A DNA stretch of 64,000 nt from Gemmatimonadetes bacterium 2013_60CM_65_52 (GTDB taxonomy: Bacteria > Gemmatimonadota > Gemmatimonadetes > Gemmatimonadales > Gemmatimonadaceae): the NCBI GenBank assembly GCA_002215645.1, contig NGFI01000008.1:372001-436000 (forward strand). The letters run 5' to 3'. Within the stretch, counting starts at the first letter, position 1; each line of letters begins with the position of its first letter. Of this stretch, positions 8,396 to 17,425 are shown one piece after another. The translations under genes and the position numbers were made by a program. Under the pieces are notes generated by a model, which searched no databases, was not told where the DNA came from, and worked only from the letters and a program-made list of their open reading frames with translations.

Positions 8396-9105
8396 CGACG
8401 TTTTACGCGCCGGGCGAGTGGATGGAGCACGTGACGCTCGATGCGGACGCGGCGCATCACGCCCATGTGCGGCGTCTCGTTGCCGGCGACGTCGTGCGCT
8501 TGAGCAACGGCACCGGCCGACGCGGGCGAGCGGCCATTGCGGAGCTTTCAAAGCGGGAGTTGCGCGTTACCGTCGAAGCAAAATCCGTTGAACATGTCGC
8601 CGAACCGCCACGAATCGAGCTGTGGGCTCCCGTCGGCGATCGCGATCGCATGCTCATGCTCGCGGAAAAGTCCGTGGAGCTCGGCGTCTCCGTGTGGCGG
8701 CCCGTGCTCTATGCGCGGTCGCGCTCCGTGTCTCCGCGTGGCGAGGGAGAGGGTTTCCGGCAGAAGGTGCGTGCCCGCCAGATCGCAGCACTCGAGCAGA
8801 GCGGCGGCGCGTGGCTGCCGTCGTCGTCGGAAGAAGTCGCGCTGGACGTCGCGCTCATTGCCGAGCGTGGATTCAGCGGGATCAGCTTTCTTCTGGATGC
8901 AGATGGCGAGCGCATTGCGGACCTGAGCGCGTCGGCGAGTACTCCAGCGCGCGTCGCGCTCGGCCCTGAGGGTGGGCTTACCGATGACGAGCGCACGCAG
9001 TTCGCCCGGGCGGGGTGGCGCCTCGTGTCGCTCGGCTCCAACGTCCTGAGGTTCGAGACCGCCGGCATTGCCGCACTGGCCATTCTGCGCGCCCACTTTC
9101 GATAG
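8368..9105 (+). CDS. rsmE: 16S rRNA m3U1498 methyltransferase RsmE
   Basis: A 245-residue SPOUT methyltransferase that methylates U1498 of 16S rRNA. It starts at GTG 8368 (VERDDRSALATFYAP), a normal RsmE N-terminus that overlaps the end of prmA by 28 bases; GTG 8365 is the neighbouring alternative. The N-terminal PUA-like domain includes DAAHHAHVRRLVAGDVVRL. The C-terminal knot region has ELWAPVGDRDRMLMLAEKSVELGV, RVALGPEGGLTDDE and VSLGSNVLRFETAGIAAL, all strongly conserved in RsmE. The usual prmA-rsmE pairing supports the call. Confidence 0.95.
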   Translation: MERDDRSALATFYAPGEWMEHVTLDADAAHHAHVRRLVAGDVVRLSNGTGRRGRAAIAELSKRELRVTVEAKSVEHVAEPPRIELWAPVGDRDRMLMLAEKSVELGVSVWRPVLYARSRSVSPRGEGEGFRQKVRARQIAALEQSGGAWLPSSSEEVALDVALIAERGFSGISFLLDADGERIADLSASASTPARVALGPEGGLTDDERTQFARAGWRLVSLGSNVLRFETAGIAALAILRAHFR

Positions 9106-9110
9106 CTCCC

Positions 9111-9452
9111 ATGTCCGATACCTGCCTCTTCTGCCGAATCGTGCGCAAGGAGATTCCCGCGAAGATCGTCCTCGAGAACGAGCACGTCGTGGCGTTCCGG
9201 GACATCGACCCCAAGGCGCCCACGCACGTGCTCGTCGTGCCGCGAGAGCACGTGGAGTCACTCGACACGGCCACGGACGCGACCATGCTCGGCAACCTGG
9301 TGCTCGCCGCGGCGGAGATCGCGCGTGCCGAGGGGATCGTTGGGGGTGGATATCGCACGGTGATGAATTGCGGCGCGGATGCGGGCCAGTCGGTGTATCA
9401 CGTCCACCTGCACCTCCTGGGAGGAAGGAGGCTCGCATGGCCGCCAGGCTGA
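9111..9452 (+). CDS. HIT-family nucleotide hydrolase (HinT-like)
   Basis: A 113-residue histidine-triad protein that would hydrolyse phosphoramidate or adenylyl-linked nucleotides such as AMP-lysine. DTCLFCRIVRKEIPA at the N-terminus and the C-terminal NCGADAGQSVYHVHLHLLGGR contain the HxHxHxx active site (HVHLHLL). Length and layout match HinT. The ATG at 9111 follows rsmE by only 5 bases, so it is in the same operon. The operon probably ends here, since a repeat-filled spacer of about 215 bases follows. Confidence 0.93.
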   Translation: MSDTCLFCRIVRKEIPAKIVLENEHVVAFRDIDPKAPTHVLVVPREHVESLDTATDATMLGNLVLAAAEIARAEGIVGGGYRTVMNCGADAGQSVYHVHLHLLGGRRLAWPPG

Positions 9453-9498
9453 GCGAACTTTGCAACGAACGACGCAACATCAGTATCCGGAGGGACCC

Positions 9499-9630
9499 CC
9501 AGTACCCGGTACCCGGAACTCTGTACGACGGCGTATCCGGTACAATGCGGCCTTGGTTGTCGGCGCAGTCACGTCTATCCGGATACGTCATACCGAGTGC
9601 CGGGTACCGGGTACTGGTCTTCACTACTGC
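9499..9630. repeat. Inverted pair of repeat-family A elements (CCAGTACCCGGTACCCGG)
   Basis: Left arm 9499-9540 and right arm 9579-9617 are imperfect inverted copies of about 40 bases. Both begin, read inward, with CCAGTACCCGGTACCCGG and end with GTATCCGG. Homology of the right copy with the third copy at 26021 extends to 9630 (GCAGTAGT when read on the minus strand). The pair could fold into a long hairpin in the 215-base spacer between the HIT gene and yqeY. It has no coding content and no transposase. It could be a miniature mobile element or a REP-like sequence. Confidence 0.8.
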
Positions 9631-9667
9631 CGTTGATCAACTTTCGGTCTCTTCTCGCTGAGCAGCA

Positions 9668-10105
9668 ATGTCTCTGTTCGATCAGCTCCAGGCAGACCTC
9701 AACGCCGCACGCAAGGCGCAGGACAAGGCACGCGTGCTCGTCCTCGGCACCATCTTCTCCGACGCGAAGAACAAGAAGATCGAGGTGCGGCGCGATCTCT
9801 CCGACGAAGAGGTGATCGACGTGCTCCGCAAGGGCATCAAGCGCCGCCGCGAATCCATCGAGATGTACACCGGCAAGCGCGATGATCTCGCCGCGAAGGA
9901 GCGCGACGAAGTCGTGGTGCTCGAGGCCTATCTCCCCGCCGCCGTGAGCGACGATGAGATCCGCGTCGCCGTGCGAGCCGTCATCGCGGGCGGTGCGACG
10001 CAGATCGGCGCCGTCATGGGGAAGGTGCTGCCGCAGTTCAAGGGACGAGCCGAGGGGAGCACGATCAACGCGATCGCGCGAGAGGAGTTGAGCAGGCAGG
10101 GTTGA
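9668..10105 (+). CDS. GatB/YqeY domain protein
   Basis: A 145-residue member of the YqeY family, which resembles the C-terminal tRNA-binding domain of the GatB amidotransferase subunit. The sequence contains the typical start SLFDQLQADLNAARKAQD, then RRESIEMYTGKRDDLAAKE and VVVLEAYLPAAVSDDEI, and ends with IGAVMGKVLPQFKGRAEGS. Its function is not firmly established; a role linked to tRNA-dependent amidation is assumed for the family. The stop overlaps the alternative TTG start of mutS2. In many bacteria yqeY sits near dnaG and rpoD, as it does near dnaG here. Confidence 0.9.
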   Translation: MSLFDQLQADLNAARKAQDKARVLVLGTIFSDAKNKKIEVRRDLSDEEVIDVLRKGIKRRRESIEMYTGKRDDLAAKERDEVVVLEAYLPAAVSDDEIRVAVRAVIAGGATQIGAVMGKVLPQFKGRAEGSTINAIAREELSRQG

Positions 10106-10113
10106 GCAGTGCG

Positions 10114-12516
10114 ATGAACGCACACGCCCTCGGCATACTGGAATTTTCGCGGCTGCTCGAGCTGGTTGCGGAGCGCGCGGCGTCGGGCCTTGGCGCGGAT
10201 CACGTACGCGCGCTGCTGCCGAGGGCCGACTCGACATGGCTCGCGGAAGAACACCGAAGAGTGGCCGCCGTTCGCTCGTTGCTCGGGGGCGAGCCTGCGT
10301 GGAGTCCGGAGCCCGTGCCCGACATCGCCGGCGCCGTGCAGCGGCTCCGTGTGATTGGCAGCGTGTGGTCCGGCGGCGAGCTGTTGCAGGGAGCAGTGTT
10401 GCTGCGGTCCGCGCGGCGGACGCAGGAGGCGCTGCGCGATGATCGCAGGCCGGCGATGGCTCGCGCGGTGCTCGCCTCGTTCGCGGATCGAATGGTCGTC
10501 GCGCGTGCGCAGGAGGATTCGATTGGCCGGGCGATTGCCGACGACGGTCTTGTCCGCGATGACGCGTCGCCCGCGCTTCGCCGGATTCGTCGCGAGCTGC
10601 GTGCGTCGCACGGCGAGTTGATTCGCATTCTCGAGCGTGCCATGAGTCAGCTCGAGTCGCATCATCGGGCGCCCGATATGTCGGTCACCGTGCGCGAAGG
10701 CCGATACGTGATTCCGGTGCGCCGCGAGGGTGTGAGGAGCGTGGGCGGCATCGTGCACGGAACGTCCGCGACAGGCGGCACGATGTTCGTCGAGCCCCCG
10801 GCCGCGATCGAGCATGGCAACCGCATCCGCGAGCTCGAGTGGGAGGAGCGCGAGGAAGTCGAGCGTGTGCTCGCCGAGCTCACCGACGCGCTGCGTCCGC
10901 ATCGTGAAGGACTCGCGTCGTCGCTGGAGGCACTCGCCGAGCTGGATTCGCTGCATGCGCGCGCGCGCTACGCCATCGATTTCCGGTGCATTTCAGCGGA
11001 GCTCGTGCCGTCGCGCGATGGTTTCGTGATCCGCGACGGACGACATCCGCTTCTGCTCGCGAAGGGCGCTGACGTGGTGCCGTTCGACCTCGAGATGAGC
11101 GCCGATGAGCGCACGCTTCTGGTATCCGGTCCGAACACGGGCGGCAAGACTGTGTTGCTCAAGGCGCTCGGCCTCGTGTCGGCCATGACGCAGGCAGGAA
11201 TCCCGGCGCCCGTGGGCGCCGAGAGTCGCGTTCCGGTGTTCGACGACATTCTGGCCGACGTCGGCGACGAGCAGTCCATCGAGGCGAGCCTTTCCACGTT
11301 CAGCGCGCACCTGAAGAACCTCTCCGAGATTCTCGCGCGCGCGACGTCGGACTCTCTGGTGCTGATCGACGAGCTGGGCTCGGGTACCGATCCGCTGGAA
11401 GGTGCGGCGCTGGGATGGGCGGTGCTCGAGACACTCACCGCACGTCGCGCCATGACGCTCGCGACGACGCACCTCGGTCAGCTCAAGGAGCTGGCGACGC
11501 AAGTGCCCGGCGTGGTCAACGCTTCGCTGCAGTTCGACGCCGTGTTGCTCGCGCCCACCTATCGTCTCATCAAGGGAGTACCCGGGCGGTCGTACGGCAT
11601 CAGCATCGCGCGTCGCTTGTCGCTGCCAGAGGCTGTCGTTGCGCGCGCGGAAGAGCGCATGCCTCAGGCGGAGCGTGACATGGCCGCGCTGATCGAACGG
11701 TTGGAGGAGAAGGAGAAGGAGCTTTCCGCGCGAGAACGTGAAGCAGCCGAGATGGCGGACGATGCGCGCAATCGGATCGCGATGATCGTGAAGCGCGAGC
11801 AGAACGTTCGGGAGCGCGAGCGCGCCGTGGAGCGCACGAGCCGCCAGGAGGCGAGGAAATACGTCCTCGGGGCGCGGGCGGAGATCGATCGCACCATCAA
11901 GGAGCTCAAGCGAAAGGGCGCCGAGGCGGCGGATGTCGCCATCGATGAACTGGGGCGCGAAGCGCGGCGGACAGCGGAGGAGCTCGCGTCGAAGCAGGCG
12001 AGCGTGCTGGAACGCCTCGAGGCAGAGGAACGATCCGTCGAGCGGAAACGTGGGCGCGTTCGGCCGGCCGATCGTACGCCTGTGGCCGAGGGGGATGTCG
12101 TGGAAGTCGGGACGCTCGATGGGAAGCTCGGCCGCGTGCTATCGTTGCGGGGCAAGGATGCGTCCATCGTCGTCGGCTCGGTCAGGCTCACCGTTCCCGT
12201 GGAATCGCTCACGAAGTCCGTCAGGCCGGTGGAGCAGGCGGTCGGCTATCTCGGGGATGCTCCGGAGGTGGAGGCGCGCACCGAAGTGAATCTGCTCGGA
12301 CTCCGGGCGGATGAGGCCGAGCATGCGGTGATGCAGGCGCTCGACAGCGCCATTCGCGCCGATCTCAAGAGCCTGCGCATCATTCACGGCAAGGGGACGG
12401 GCGCGCTGCGGCAGGTCGTGGACGAGATGCTGCGCAAGGACACGCGTGTCCGTGAATTTCACATGGCCGGTTGGAACGAAGGCGGCGCGGGCGTCACCGT
12501 GGCGGTATTCGCATGA
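10114..12516 (+). CDS. mutS2: MutS2 family ATPase / Smr endonuclease
   Basis: A protein of 800 residues. MutS2 lacks mismatch recognition and acts in recombination control and on stalled or collided ribosomes. The N-terminal core and clamp are followed by the ABC-type ATPase: Walker A GPNTGGKTVLLK, Walker B LVLIDELGSGTDPLEG, and TTHLGQLKEL. A long coiled coil (about 520-640) leads to the C-terminal Smr domain with HGKGTGALR. The LDLR-type nuclease motif of Smr reads VNLL here, an unusual variant. ATG 10114 is preferred; TTG 10102 overlaps the yqeY stop. The end overlaps dnaG (ATGA). Confidence 0.94.
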   Translation: MNAHALGILEFSRLLELVAERAASGLGADHVRALLPRADSTWLAEEHRRVAAVRSLLGGEPAWSPEPVPDIAGAVQRLRVIGSVWSGGELLQGAVLLRSARRTQEALRDDRRPAMARAVLASFADRMVVARAQEDSIGRAIADDGLVRDDASPALRRIRRELRASHGELIRILERAMSQLESHHRAPDMSVTVREGRYVIPVRREGVRSVGGIVHGTSATGGTMFVEPPAAIEHGNRIRELEWEEREEVERVLAELTDALRPHREGLASSLEALAELDSLHARARYAIDFRCISAELVPSRDGFVIRDGRHPLLLAKGADVVPFDLEMSADERTLLVSGPNTGGKTVLLKALGLVSAMTQAGIPAPVGAESRVPVFDDILADVGDEQSIEASLSTFSAHLKNLSEILARATSDSLVLIDELGSGTDPLEGAALGWAVLETLTARRAMTLATTHLGQLKELATQVPGVVNASLQFDAVLLAPTYRLIKGVPGRSYGISIARRLSLPEAVVARAEERMPQAERDMAALIERLEEKEKELSAREREAAEMADDARNRIAMIVKREQNVRERERAVERTSRQEARKYVLGARAEIDRTIKELKRKGAEAADVAIDELGREARRTAEELASKQASVLERLEAEERSVERKRGRVRPADRTPVAEGDVVEVGTLDGKLGRVLSLRGKDASIVVGSVRLTVPVESLTKSVRPVEQAVGYLGDAPEVEARTEVNLLGLRADEAEHAVMQALDSAIRADLKSLRIIHGKGTGALRQVVDEMLRKDTRVREFHMAGWNEGGAGVTVAVFA

Positions 12517-14363
12517 TTCCCAACGAGCTCATCGAGCGCATTCGCGAGACGGCCGACATCGTCGGCATCATCGGCGAGTACGTGGAGCTCAAGCGGCAGG
12601 GCGCGGACTTTCGCGGCCCGTGTCCCTTCCATCAGGGCACGAAGCGCAACTTCTCGGTCTCGCCGAAGAAGTCCATGTACTACTGCTTCGTGTGCCACGA
12701 GTCGGGCGACGTCTTCAAGTTTCTCACGAAGCGCCTGGGTGTGGACTGGCCCACGTCGGTGAAGATGGTCGCGGAGAAGTCGGGCATCGAGGTGGTGGAG
12801 TCGCACTCGCGCCATCCCGAGGAGAAGGACACGCGCGAGCCGATGTGGGAAGTGAACGGCGCCGCGGCGGAGTATTTCACCCGCATTCTGTGGGAGGACG
12901 ATCTCGGCCGCGCCGCCCGGGCGTATCTCGAGCAGAGGGGCATCAGCCGCGAGCTCGCGGATCGCGTGGGACTCGGTTTCGCGCCGCGCGAGATCGGTCT
13001 GATGCGCGCGCATCTGAATACGCTTGGGTTCGTCGATGAGCGCCTGACGGAAGCCGGACTGCTCGTCGTGCCCGACGGAGGAGGCGAGCTGCGTCCGCGC
13101 TTTCGCGATCGGCTGATCTTTCCCATTTATGATGTGTCAAGCCGCGTCGTTGGCTTCGGTGGCCGGCTCCTCGGCCCCGGGGAGCCGAAGTATCTCAACT
13201 CCGCCGAGTCGCCGGTGTTCTCGAAGGGACGACTGTTGTACGCGCTCAACTGGGCCAAGCAGGCCGCGCGGCGGGATGAACGCATGCTGGTGGTGGAGGG
13301 ATACTTCGATGCCGTACGTCTGATCGGCGCGGGCATCGAGTGTGTCGTCGCGCCGATGGGCACTGCGCTCACCGAGGATCAGGCGAAGCTCATCCGCCGC
13401 TACACGGAGCGCGTGTACCTTTTGTACGATTCGGACAAAGCCGGTCTCAAGGCCACGTTCCGCTCGGGTGACGAGCTGCTGCGGCAGGGCGCGTCGGTGC
13501 AGGTGGTGACGCTCCCGGCGGGCGAAGACCCCGATTCGTATGCGCGGGCGCATGGTGCTGCCGGCATCGAGTCACTCATCTCGGGGTCGATCGACCTGTT
13601 CGAACGGAAGATCCAGTTGCTGGAGCGCGGTGGCTGGTTCGGCGATCTCCGCAAGAAGCGCCAGGCGCTCGACCGGCTGCTGCCGACGCTCCGTGCCACC
13701 AGCGATCCCCTCACACGCGACATGTACCTCGGCCACGCCGCGGCGGCAGCCGGTGTCTCGCGCGATCTGCTCGAGCGCGAGATGTTGGCGCCAACGCCGA
13801 AGCGGGGCGCACGGACGTCGGGCCGCGCGCCGGTCGCCGCGCAAGCCCGGGAGGAGGCGGTGCCGGAGATTCGCGAGCCGGCCGATCGCGTTCGAGCGCA
13901 CGAGCGGAGACGCACGTTGACGGCGCGTGGCGACGTGGCCGAACGTGAGCTGATTCGTGTTCTGCTGCATCGCCCGGCGTATCTCGAGCAAGTCGCCGAA
14001 CGCGAGGGCCGGGAGACGTTTCGCGTAAAGGAGCTGCGCCAGATCTTCGATGCGCTGGTGGAGCACAGTGTGGAGCAGGGCACGGAATCGCTGGCGAGCC
14101 GTCTGCCGGCGTCCGCCGTGGAACTGCTTCAGGAACTGCTGGAGGACACCGGTGGGCTCGATCGCGCCGACGCGGTGCTGATGGGGAGCATGGCGTCTCT
14201 CCACGAGCGGTCGCTCACGGACCGCATGACGGAGATCGACCGCGAGCTCCCGATTGCCGACGAGCGCCAGAAGGACGGCCTCATCGAGGAGAAGCGCCGG
14301 CTCACGGAGGAGCTGAGGCGGCTCGGCGGCCGCTACTGGAAGAATTTCCGCCCGAGCACGTAA
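12513..14363 (+). CDS. dnaG: DNA primase DnaG
   Basis: A 616-residue primase that makes RNA primers for replication. The N-terminal CHC2 zinc-binding domain has CPFH and CFVCH ligands (residues about 40-66). The RNA-polymerase core follows, with LIFPIYDVSSRVVGFGGR, then the Toprim domain with MLVVEGYFDA and VYLLYDSDKAGLKA. The C-terminal helicase-binding region is predicted from helical, charged sequence (about 470-616). ATG 12513 overlaps the mutS2 stop, giving the usual N-terminus MIPNELIERIRETADIV; upstream in-frame sequence is ignored. Confidence 0.97.
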   Translation: MIPNELIERIRETADIVGIIGEYVELKRQGADFRGPCPFHQGTKRNFSVSPKKSMYYCFVCHESGDVFKFLTKRLGVDWPTSVKMVAEKSGIEVVESHSRHPEEKDTREPMWEVNGAAAEYFTRILWEDDLGRAARAYLEQRGISRELADRVGLGFAPREIGLMRAHLNTLGFVDERLTEAGLLVVPDGGGELRPRFRDRLIFPIYDVSSRVVGFGGRLLGPGEPKYLNSAESPVFSKGRLLYALNWAKQAARRDERMLVVEGYFDAVRLIGAGIECVVAPMGTALTEDQAKLIRRYTERVYLLYDSDKAGLKATFRSGDELLRQGASVQVVTLPAGEDPDSYARAHGAAGIESLISGSIDLFERKIQLLERGGWFGDLRKKRQALDRLLPTLRATSDPLTRDMYLGHAAAAAGVSRDLLEREMLAPTPKRGARTSGRAPVAAQAREEAVPEIREPADRVRAHERRRTLTARGDVAERELIRVLLHRPAYLEQVAEREGRETFRVKELRQIFDALVEHSVEQGTESLASRLPASAVELLQELLEDTGGLDRADAVLMGSMASLHERSLTDRMTEIDRELPIADERQKDGLIEEKRRLTEELRRLGGRYWKNFRPST

Positions 14364-14427
14364 CGGCGTTATCATTGACCGACGCGACCACTCAGGTTCA
14401 GCGTTGCCCCCACAGCTTACGGACTCA

Positions 14428-15129
14428 ATGCATCCTGACGTTCAGGCGCTTCTCGCCGTGCAGGCCGACGACCTCGAGCTCTATACGCTGGAGGACCGCC
14501 TTGTTTCGCTCGAGCCGCGGTTGGCGGCGCTGGAGAAGGAACGCGGCCGCGTGGAGGGCCAGCTTGCCCGCACGAGGCACGAGATCGCCGACGAAGAAGC
14601 GCGGCATCGCGAGGCGCTCGGCCGCACGGAGACGCACCGCGCACTCGTGGAGCGCAGCCAGCGCGCGTACGAGAGCGTCACGACGACGAAGGAAGCCACT
14701 GCGGCGAACGCACAACTCGAGCAGACCAAGCGCATGGCCTCGGACAGTGAGCGCGACGCGATGCAGATCGCTGGCCGCATCGGCGAGCTGCGTCATCAGT
14801 TCGCCGATCTGGAAAAGTCGCTGACCGACGTGGACGAACGGCAGACGACCGCGCGGGCCGAGCTGGACGCCGAGCGAAAGGTGATCGAGGAGGAGATGGC
14901 AGAGGCGCGCGCGAAGCGTACCAAGGCGTCCATCGGCGTGCCGCGACCCATGCTGTCCACGTACGACAAGGTTCGTGTGCGGAAGCGCGGCGCGACGCTC
15001 GTTCCCCTGCGCGGAACCTCCTGCAGCGCCTGTGACACCATGATTCCAACGCAGCGCCGCGCCACGATGGTTGCCACTGGACACGTCGAGATGTGCGAAG
15101 GCTGTGGGGCGCTGATCTACGCGGCATAA
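14428..15129 (+). CDS. Coiled-coil protein with C-terminal C4 zinc ribbon
   Basis: A 233-residue protein with a long heptad-rich coiled coil (about 10-165) and a C-terminal C4 zinc ribbon (CSACDTMIP and CEGCGALIY, residues about 195-230). This architecture matches a widespread uncharacterised family resembling chlamydial CT398/CdsZ. Members have been proposed to act as adaptor or chaperone proteins, but the role here is unknown. It sits between dnaG and recJ. ATG 14428 is the first good start; TTG 14404 would add eight residues. A TTGACC at 14375-14380 has no properly spaced -10. Confidence 0.85.
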   Translation: MHPDVQALLAVQADDLELYTLEDRLVSLEPRLAALEKERGRVEGQLARTRHEIADEEARHREALGRTETHRALVERSQRAYESVTTTKEATAANAQLEQTKRMASDSERDAMQIAGRIGELRHQFADLEKSLTDVDERQTTARAELDAERKVIEEEMAEARAKRTKASIGVPRPMLSTYDKVRVRKRGATLVPLRGTSCSACDTMIPTQRRATMVATGHVEMCEGCGALIYAA

Positions 15130-15143
15130 CGCACCGCTCGCGG

Positions 15144-15173
15144 TTGAATGCGTGCGACGCCACGCGTTAGGTT
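15144..15173 (+). promoter_or_regulatory. Promoter for leaderless recJ mRNA
   Basis: TTGAAT (15144-15149), an 18-base spacer, then TAGGTT (15168-15173). The recJ ATG follows after five bases, so transcription would begin at or next to the start codon. This is the best supported of the leaderless candidates because both hexamers are present and the spacer between genes is short. Confidence 0.55.
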
Positions 15174-15178
15174 GAAGA

Positions 15179-16906
15179 ATGACAGCACCGCCGCTCGCCA
15201 TCAGGCCTCGGACCCGCTGGATTCTTCCGCCGGCGCCTGATCCGGACGAGGTGCGGTTGCTATGTGAGGAGCTCCTGTTACCGGAACCCCTCTGCCGCCT
15301 GCTCGCGTCGCGCGGGCACTCGCCGTCGGACACCGCCAAGCGCTACCTCCGCCCTCGTCTGGATCAGCTTCTGCCACCCGAACAGTTGCTCGATCTGGAG
15401 CGCGCCGTGGAGCGTGTCGCCGCCGCCGTGTCGCGCGGTGAGACGATTCTCGTTCATGGTGACTACGACGTGGACGGAATGTGCTCGACCGCGCTGATGA
15501 CGCGATCCCTCCGTGTGCTCGGCGGCACGGTCATCCCGTTCATTCCACAGCGCCTCGTCGATGGATACGACCTCGGCGCCGCCGGCGTGCGGGCAGCGCG
15601 CGAGGCCGGAGCGCGTCTGGTGGTGACGTGCGACTGCGGGACGAGCGCCGTTGCACCCATCGCGGAGCTTCAGGCGCTCGGTATCGATGTCATCATCACG
15701 GACCATCACCTGCCCGGCGGCGATCTGCCCAATGCATTTGCGATCCTCAACCCGAAGCGGCCCGGCTGTGAATCGCTCGACAAGGATCTCGCGGCCGTAG
15801 GCGTTGCATACAAGCTGGCGCTCGCAGTCACCCGCAAGCTGTCCGGCAACGAGAACGTCGTGCATTCGATGCTCGACCTCGTGGCGCTGGCGACGATTGC
15901 GGACATCGCGCCACTGCGCGGGGAGAATCGTGTCTTCGCGCGATATGGACTCAAGCTGCTGGCTGAAACGAAGAACGTCGGACTCCGCGCCCTCATCCGC
16001 GCGGCGGGGCTCGATGGCAAGGACATCACAGCCGGCCGTGTGGGATTCATTCTGGCGCCGCGCCTGAACGCCGTGGGACGTCTCGATCGGGCCATCCGCG
16101 GCGTCGAGCTCTTGCTCACCACGGACGAGCACACGGCCAATGTCCTCGCTCGGGACTTCGAGGAGCTGAACCTCAGGCGACAGGAGCTCGACAAGCTCGT
16201 GCTCGAGCAGGCGCGCGAGCGCGTGCTGGCGATGGACCTGGAGCAGACCTACGGCATCGTACTCGCGGAAGACGGCTGGCACCCCGGCGTCATCGGCATC
16301 GTTGCGTCGCGCATCGTCGAGGAGTTCGGCCGGCCGACCATTCTCATCGGACTCGAGGGAGACGAAGGCAAGGGCTCGGGACGTTCCATCTCGCGCTTCG
16401 ATCTTCACGCCGGCATCGGCCGTTGCGCGAGCCTGCTCAAGCGATTCGGTGGTCACTACAGCGCGGCGGGCGTCACGATTGCGCGCAACAATGTCCAGGC
16501 ATTCGCGCAGTGTTTCAATGACAGCGCGCGCTCGGTGCTCGCGCCGGAAGACCTCGTGCCCGAGCTGCGCGTCGACATGGAGGTCGCGCTATCCGATGTG
16601 ACGGAAAAGCTCGAGTCGCTGCTGCGACATCTCGAGCCGTGCGGGATGGGCAATCCGTCGCCCGTGCTGGTGACGCGCGGCGTGCGGCTCGCGTCGCCGC
16701 CAAGGGTGGTCGGGACCAGCGGGCTGAAGCTCCGCATTCATGTGGACGGCCGGCCGGCGCTCGACGCCATCGGCTGGTCGCTCGGCAATCGCATCGGCGA
16801 GTTGACGATGGACGGGTCGTTCGACATCGCATATCGGCTGGAAATGGACTCATATAACGGCATGTCGCGGCTTCAGGCGCGGCTGGCGGACTTCCGCGCC
16901 GCGTAG
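15179..16906 (+). CDS. recJ: Single-stranded-DNA-specific exonuclease RecJ
   Basis: A 575-residue 5'-3' single-strand exonuclease of the DHH phosphoesterase superfamily, acting in recombination and repair. Motif I is ILVHGDYDVDGMCSTAL. Motif III is VIITDHHLPGGDLP with the DHH triad, followed by NPKRPGC. VGFILAPRLNAVGRL and the DHHA1 domain with GKGSGRSIS and RFGGHYSAAGVT come next. A C-terminal OB-fold region (about 460-575) ends the protein. Length is typical. It is followed after 3 bases by rsmD. Confidence 0.96.
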   Translation: MTAPPLAIRPRTRWILPPAPDPDEVRLLCEELLLPEPLCRLLASRGHSPSDTAKRYLRPRLDQLLPPEQLLDLERAVERVAAAVSRGETILVHGDYDVDGMCSTALMTRSLRVLGGTVIPFIPQRLVDGYDLGAAGVRAAREAGARLVVTCDCGTSAVAPIAELQALGIDVIITDHHLPGGDLPNAFAILNPKRPGCESLDKDLAAVGVAYKLALAVTRKLSGNENVVHSMLDLVALATIADIAPLRGENRVFARYGLKLLAETKNVGLRALIRAAGLDGKDITAGRVGFILAPRLNAVGRLDRAIRGVELLLTTDEHTANVLARDFEELNLRRQELDKLVLEQARERVLAMDLEQTYGIVLAEDGWHPGVIGIVASRIVEEFGRPTILIGLEGDEGKGSGRSISRFDLHAGIGRCASLLKRFGGHYSAAGVTIARNNVQAFAQCFNDSARSVLAPEDLVPELRVDMEVALSDVTEKLESLLRHLEPCGMGNPSPVLVTRGVRLASPPRVVGTSGLKLRIHVDGRPALDAIGWSLGNRIGELTMDGSFDIAYRLEMDSYNGMSRLQARLADFRAA

Positions 16907-16909
16907 CCC

Positions 16910-17425
16910 GTGCGAATCGTCGCCGGCCAGTGGCGTGGACGCCGGCTCAAGGCGCCGAAGGGCGACGCGGTGCGCCCTACCGCCGATCGAGTACGCGAGG
17001 CGTGGATGAGCATCGTCAGTCCGCTGTTGCCGGACGCTCGCGTACTGGATCTCTTCTCGGGCTCTGGCGCGCTGGGCATCGAAGCGCTCTCGCGCGGCGC
17101 GGCGAGCGCGGATCTCATCGAGAACGCGCCGTCCAGCATTCGCCTCATCGAGGAGAATCTGGCGCTTGTCGGCGCCGGCGACCGTGCGCGTGTGCATCGG
17201 TTAGACGCCATGCGCTTCATTCGCCTGCTGGAGCCGCACGCATACGACGTCGCCTTCGCGGACCCGCCTTACGACCGCGGCCTCGCGGCCCGGGTGGCGG
17301 AGCAATGGCTCGCCACACAGTTCGCCGACGTCCTCGGGATCGAGCATCGCCGGTCCGAGTCCATGCCCGATGGAGACACGCGCCGTTACGGAGACACGGC
17401 GATCACGTTCTATCGCGCGTCCTGA
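16910..17425 (+). CDS. rsmD: 16S rRNA m2G966 methyltransferase RsmD
   Basis: A 171-residue SAM-dependent RNA methyltransferase. [15 protein letters not shown] is the standard RsmD N-terminus (GTG start). [15 protein letters not shown] follows, then the SAM motif [20 protein letters not shown] and the catalytic FADPPYD. It modifies G966 of 16S rRNA in the assembled subunit. The stop codon shares its last base with the coaD ATG (TGATG). The rsmD-coaD pair is conserved in many bacteria. Confidence 0.95.
   Translation: MRIVAGQWRGRRLKAPKGDAVRPTADRVREAWMSIVSPLLPDARVLDLFSGSGALGIEALSRGAASADLIENAPSSIRLIEENLALVGAGDRARVHRLDAMRFIRLLEPHAYDVAFADPPYDRGLAARVAEQWLATQFADVLGIEHRRSESMPDGDTRRYGDTAITFYRAS

Noticed and set aside
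14375-14404. Promoter TTGACC plus CAGGTT for the zinc-ribbon gene
   Set aside because: Spacer of 12 bases is too short and no other -10 fits.
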